From assembly GCF_000801955.1 (NCBI RefSeq), contig NZ_JSZO01000001.1:1-64000 (forward strand): DNA of 64,000 nt, given 5' to 3'. Under the pieces are notes generated by a model. That model was not told where the DNA came from, did not search any database, and saw only the letters and a program-made list of their open reading frames with translations. The DNA is from Ralstonia sp. A12. Lineage in GTDB: Bacteria; Pseudomonadota; Gammaproteobacteria; Burkholderiales; Burkholderiaceae. Positions 60,660-64,000 of the stretch are shown in pieces. How positions within the stretch are numbered: the first letter of the stretch is position 1; every line of letters begins with the position of its first letter. A program made the translations under genes and the position numbers.

Positions 60660-61658
60660 ATGTTCTCTTTTCTCAAACGGCTGGTTGTTCTGGCGATCCT
60701 GATCGCGCTTGCTGCGGCAGGCGGCGTGGTGTGGTGGGCACAGCAACCGGTGAGCCTTTCTGCCCCGTCGCTGGAAGTCGTGATCAAGCCGAACTCGAGC
60801 GTGATCTCGGTCGGCAAGCAGCTCGCCAGCGCGGGCGTGGGCGTGCAACCGCAGTTGTTCTCGCTCGTGGCGCGCGCCACCGGCAATGCCAAGAGCCTGA
60901 AAGCTGGCGGCTATGAGCTGGAAACGGGCGCCACACCGCTGTCCATCCTCGACAAAATGGCGCGCGGCGAGGTCACGCACTACGTTGTCACCGTCATTGA
61001 AGGCTGGTCGATGCGCCAGATGCGTGCGGTGGTGGATGCCGAGCCCGCGCTCAAACACGACACGGTGGGCCTGTCCGATGCGGACCTGATGCGCAAGATC
61101 GGCGCGCCCGAGGCCAATCCGGAAGGTTTGTTCTTCCCTGACACCTATCTGTTCGCCCGCGGCAGCTCTGACGTGGAACTGTACCGCCATGCCTACCAGG
61201 CCATGCAGAAGCGCCTGGCGGACGCCTGGGCCAAGCGGCCGCTCGACCTGCCGTACAAGACGCCGTACGAAGCGCTGACCATGGCTTCGATCATCGAGAA
61301 GGAGACCGGCCAGAAGATCGACCGGCCGATGATCGCGGCGGTGTTCGTCAACCGCTTGCGCAGGAACATGCTGCTGCAGACCGACCCGACTGTCATCTAC
61401 GGCATCGGTGCCGGATTCGACGGCAACTTGCGCAAGCGCGACCTGCAGGCCGATACGCCGTATAACACCTACACACGGGCTGGTCTGCCGCCTACGCCGA
61501 TCTCGCTGCCGGGCATGGCCTCGCTGCAGGCGGCGCTGAACCCGGCCACGTCCGATGCGCTGTACTTCGTGGCACGCGGCGACGGCAGCAGCCAGTTTTC
61601 GACCAACCTGACGGACCATAACCGGGCCGTCAACAAATATCAGCGCGGCCAACCATGA
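60660..61658 (+). CDS. mltG: Endolytic murein transglycosylase MltG
   Basis: This 332-residue inner-membrane protein has one N-terminal membrane anchor (about 5-25), a LysM-like region, and the YceG catalytic domain. ASIIEKETG holds the catalytic Glu near residue 213, and [17 protein letters not shown] and [16 protein letters not shown] are conserved. It cuts nascent peptidoglycan strands to set glycan length. The stop overlaps the tmk start (ATGA), so translation is coupled. Confidence 0.95.
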   Translation: MFSFLKRLVVLAILIALAAAGGVVWWAQQPVSLSAPSLEVVIKPNSSVISVGKQLASAGVGVQPQLFSLVARATGNAKSLKAGGYELETGATPLSILDKMARGEVTHYVVTVIEGWSMRQMRAVVDAEPALKHDTVGLSDADLMRKIGAPEANPEGLFFPDTYLFARGSSDVELYRHAYQAMQKRLADAWAKRPLDLPYKTPYEALTMASIIEKETGQKIDRPMIAAVFVNRLRRNMLLQTDPTVIYGIGAGFDGNLRKRDLQADTPYNTYTRAGLPPTPISLPGMASLQAALNPATSDALYFVARGDGSSQFSTNLTDHNRAVNKYQRGQP

Positions 61659-62272
61659 CCGGCAAGTTCATCACATTCGAAGGCATTGACGGCGCGGGCA
61701 AGAGCACGCACCTGGCGTGGTTCGCCCAGCAGTTGCAGGCAAAGCTCGCGCCGCAGGGCAAAAAGGTGGTTGTCACCCGCGAGCCAGGCGGCACCCCCCT
61801 GGGTGAGCGCCTGCGCGAAGTGTTGCTGCACGAGCGCATGCACCTGGAAACCGAAGCGCTGCTGATGTTCGCCAGCCGCCGCGAGCATATCGCCGAGGTG
61901 ATTCAACCCGCTCTCGATCGTGGCGACTGGGTCATCTCCGACCGCTTCACCGATGCCACCTTCGCCTACCAGGGCGGGGGCAGGGGCTTGGCCATCGACC
62001 GGCTCGAAGCGCTGGAGCAATGGGTGCAGCAGGGCCTGCAGCCGACCAAGACCATCCTCTTCGACCTGGCCCCGGAGATTGCCGCCGCACGCCTGGCCGA
62101 TGCCCGCACGCCCGACAAGTTCGAGGCGGAGTCCGCCCAGTTCTTTCTGCGCACGCGCGCGGAATACTTGCGCCGAGCCGCCGCCGAGCCGGGGCGCTTT
62201 GTCGTGCTGGACGCCAACCGCGAACGCATTGAACTCCAGAAAGACTTAGAGCAATTGCTTGCAACGCTTTGA
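61655..62272 (+). CDS. tmk: Thymidylate kinase
   Basis: This 205-residue enzyme has P-loop GIDGAGKST (residues 10-18), [16 protein letters not shown] (dTMP site) and a lid region with [11 protein letters not shown]. It phosphorylates dTMP to dTDP. It overlaps mltG by four bases and is 81 bases before holB. Confidence 0.96.
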   Translation: MTGKFITFEGIDGAGKSTHLAWFAQQLQAKLAPQGKKVVVTREPGGTPLGERLREVLLHERMHLETEALLMFASRREHIAEVIQPALDRGDWVISDRFTDATFAYQGGGRGLAIDRLEALEQWVQQGLQPTKTILFDLAPEIAAARLADARTPDKFEAESAQFFLRTRAEYLRRAAAEPGRFVVLDANRERIELQKDLEQLLATL

Positions 62273-62353
62273 TTTCGCGAGCAATTTCCGATACCGAAAT
62301 AATGGTTTCACAGCGAGTTTTCGCATCAACAATCCAGCACAACCCATTGATTT

Positions 62354-63364
62354 ATGATGCTTTACCCCTGGCAATCAGCTGATTGGACACGCCTGCAGGC
62401 GATGCGAGCCAAGCTGCCGCACGCCATCCTGCTGAACGGCCAGGCCGGCACCGGCAAGCGCGATTTCGCCATGCACTTTGCGCAGGGCCTGTTGTGCGAC
62501 ACGCCTGCTGCCGACGGCCAGCCATGCGGTACGTGCGCGGCCTGCAACTGGTTCGCCCAGGGCAACCATCCTGACTTCCATCTTGTGCGGCCCGAGGCCA
62601 TGGAAGAGGCACCTGAGACGGAGAAAGACGCCGAGGGTAAGAAGAAGGCGCCCAGCAAGATCATCCGCATGGAGCAGGTGCGTAACCTGATCGAAGCCAT
62701 TGGCGTGGGCACGCACCGGGCGGGGTTGCGCGTGGTGGTGCTGTATCCGCTCGATGCGCTGCAGACCGAAGGCGCCAATGCACTGCTCAAGACGCTGGAG
62801 GAGCCGCCGCAGGACACCGTCTTCCTGTTGGTGACGGACCGCATCGACCGTATCCTGCCGACCATCCTGTCGCGTTGCCGGCAGTTTCCGCTGCAGCCGC
62901 CGCAACCTGAGGCGGCACGCCAATGGCTGGAGCGGCAGGGGGTGCCGCACGCACAGAACCTGCTGGCCGAATACGGCAACGCACCGCTGGCCGCATTGGC
63001 GGCTGCCGAGTCGGAAGACCGGCCGCTGTTGCAGTTTTTGCTCGAACAGCTTGGTCAGGGCGCAAAGCTGGACGCATTGGCCACCGCCGATCATTTACAG
63101 AAATTGTCGGTTCCAGCCGTTCTCAGTACCATGCACCGATGGGTCTTTGATCTGATGGCGGCGCGGCTGGCGGGGCGCCCGCGGTATTTCCCAGGGCAGC
63201 GCGACGCATTGCAGCGCTGCGCAAACACCATCCCGCTGGACCGCCTGGAACGTTTCGCGCGTGCTTTGCCCGAGCGGCGCCGCACCGAGCAGCACCCGCT
63301 AGCCGCACGGCTCGTCATTGAAAGCCTTTTGCTGGATTACCGGCAGCTCTTTCCGGCTGCCTGA
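62354..63364 (+). CDS. holB: DNA polymerase III delta-prime subunit
   Basis: This 336-residue clamp-loader subunit has a degenerate P-loop GQAGTGKRD (residues 29-37), a zinc-binding cluster of Cys48, Cys58, Cys61 and Cys64, sensor and arginine motifs including LLKTLEEPPQ and ILSRCRQFPLQPP. It helps open and close the beta sliding clamp. A tandem ATG start (MMLYPW) is preceded by AT-rich sequence; a second start at the next Met is possible. The order tmk-holB-pilZ is typical. Confidence 0.95.
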   Translation: MMLYPWQSADWTRLQAMRAKLPHAILLNGQAGTGKRDFAMHFAQGLLCDTPAADGQPCGTCAACNWFAQGNHPDFHLVRPEAMEEAPETEKDAEGKKKAPSKIIRMEQVRNLIEAIGVGTHRAGLRVVVLYPLDALQTEGANALLKTLEEPPQDTVFLLVTDRIDRILPTILSRCRQFPLQPPQPEAARQWLERQGVPHAQNLLAEYGNAPLAALAAAESEDRPLLQFLLEQLGQGAKLDALATADHLQKLSVPAVLSTMHRWVFDLMAARLAGRPRYFPGQRDALQRCANTIPLDRLERFARALPERRRTEQHPLAARLVIESLLLDYRQLFPAA

Positions 63365-63385
63365 CACTGAACTCCTGGAACCTCT

Positions 63386-63805
63386 GTGAGCACTGCACCT
63401 CTTCGTACGCCTGGTACACCGGTCACCCCTGGCGCTCCCGGCATGGCTGCTGGCGCCCCCAATGCGCCAACCCGCCCGGGCATCGTCTCCCTGGCCATCA
63501 AGGATGAGGCTGGCCTGCACGCCGCCTACATGCCCTTCCTGAAGAACGGCGGCATCTTTGTGCCGACCCAGCGCCCTTATCGCATCGGGGAAGAGGTCTT
63601 CCTCGTGCTGTCGTTGCTGGACCGTCCGCAGAAGTACCAAGTGGCCGGCAAGGTGGCCTGGATCACGCCCGTCGGCACGCCCAACAAGACGCCGGGGATC
63701 GGCGTGCACCTGGGTGAGGACGAACCGTGCCGCGTGTTGCGTCGCGTGATCGAAGAGCTACTGGGCAAGCAGATCAACTCGCAGCGGCCCACGCAAACGC
63801 TCTGA
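63386..63805 (+). CDS. pilZ: PilZ-domain protein
   Basis: This 139-residue protein starts with GTG at 63386. After a 30-residue Pro/Ala-rich leader, the PilZ fold shows YMPFLKNGGIFVPTQRPYRIGEEVFLVLSLLDRPQKYQVAGKVAW (ends given) and GIGVHL. The RxxxR and DxSxxG c-di-GMP motifs are not present, as in the PilZ protein needed for type IV pilus assembly. Its place between holB and tatD matches the pilZ location in Pseudomonas. It is cytoplasmic. Confidence 0.9.
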   Translation: MSTAPLRTPGTPVTPGAPGMAAGAPNAPTRPGIVSLAIKDEAGLHAAYMPFLKNGGIFVPTQRPYRIGEEVFLVLSLLDRPQKYQVAGKVAWITPVGTPNKTPGIGVHLGEDEPCRVLRRVIEELLGKQINSQRPTQTL

Positions 63806-63858
63806 GATTTTTCCTGATGCGGCGCGCGAAGTTGGCGCCGTAACCTTCTGATTATTCG

Positions 63859-64000
63859 ATGTTTGTTGATTCCCACTGCCATATCAATTTCCCGGATCTC
63901 CGGGCGCGCCTGCCGGAACTGCTGACCCGCATGCGCGAGAACCGCGTCACGCATGCGCTGTGCATCTCCGTCACGCTGGAAGACTTCCCGAGCGTGTTGG
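63859..64000 (+). CDS. TatD-family hydrolase, start only
   Basis: The frame from the ATG at 63859 reads MFVDSHCHINFPDLRARL, with the HxH metal motif of TatD-type deoxyribonucleases near residue 6, and continues past the window end. Only the first 47 residues are present. It is a metal-dependent hydrolase, and the tmk-holB-pilZ-tatD order supports the assignment. Confidence 0.88.
   Translation, partial: MFVDSHCHINFPDLRARLPELLTRMRENRVTHALCISVTLEDFPSVL

Noticed and set aside
1-64000. CRISPR arrays, IS elements, tRNA and rRNA genes
   Set aside because: No regular spaced repeats, transposase-like frames, terminal inverted repeats or cloverleaf-like stretches were found by eye.

Overview
The window is GC-rich chromosomal DNA of a beta-proteobacterium, most likely Burkholderiales and probably Ralstonia. 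This is inferred from the porin type, the yciB-bolA-parvulin block, the DUF4936-like and ygfZ-mltG-tmk-holB-pilZ-tatD order, many Liv-type and polyamine-type ABC systems, and codon use. I see no rRNA, tRNA, CRISPR, phage or insertion sequence. About 55 protein genes fill the window densely.

Layout. 1-7.1 kb: remains of a broken lysR gene on both sides of a secreted serine hydrolase gene; an FAD oxidoreductase; an intact LysR regulator divergent from an SDR; and a large exported protein of unknown function. 7.1-11.6 kb: a polyamine-type ABC operon (ATPase, binding protein, two permeases). 12.0-15.4 kb: a TctDE-like two-component system divergent from a porin. 15.5-19.6 kb: a J-domain-like protein and a TrpXYZ-like (COG2984 family) ABC transporter. 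19.9-23.7 kb: housekeeping genes (parvulin, BolA, YciB, MsrB, SelO). 24.1-31.1 kb: an acyl-CoA ligase followed by a complete five-gene Liv-type ABC importer. 31.3-39.1 kb: an SGNH hydrolase, a 1065-residue exported ankyrin protein and two tandem paralogous amino acid permeases. 39.5-56.3 kb: a long catabolic region with a FadB-type fusion, nicotinamidase, thiolase, acyl-CoA dehydrogenase, SDRs, thioesterases, a second serine hydrolase, a zinc-independent MDR reductase, a class II aldolase, a GST-like protein, an epoxide-hydrolase-like enzyme, an iron alcohol dehydrogenase, an HSL-type esterase and a GNAT. 56.3-59.4 kb: LysR divergent from a sterol-desaturase-like membrane protein, then NRDE and DUF4936-like genes. 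59.5-64 kb: ygfZ divergent from mltG-tmk-holB-pilZ-tatD; the last gene runs off the window.

How it works together. The strongest theme is acyl-CoA metabolism. Three places (upstream of the ligase/Liv operon, the FadB fusion, and between the iron alcohol dehydrogenase and the HSL esterase) carry related GAACG-N2-CGTTC-type sites placed over or next to candidate promoters. This suggests one TetR-type, fatty-acid-responsive repressor, not encoded here, controls a dispersed import/activation/beta-oxidation regulon. The region after the beta-oxidation core looks like an accessory pathway for an unidentified oxygenated or branched acyl substrate. Starts were chosen from family alignment from memory and Shine-Dalgarno sequences; no database search was possible.
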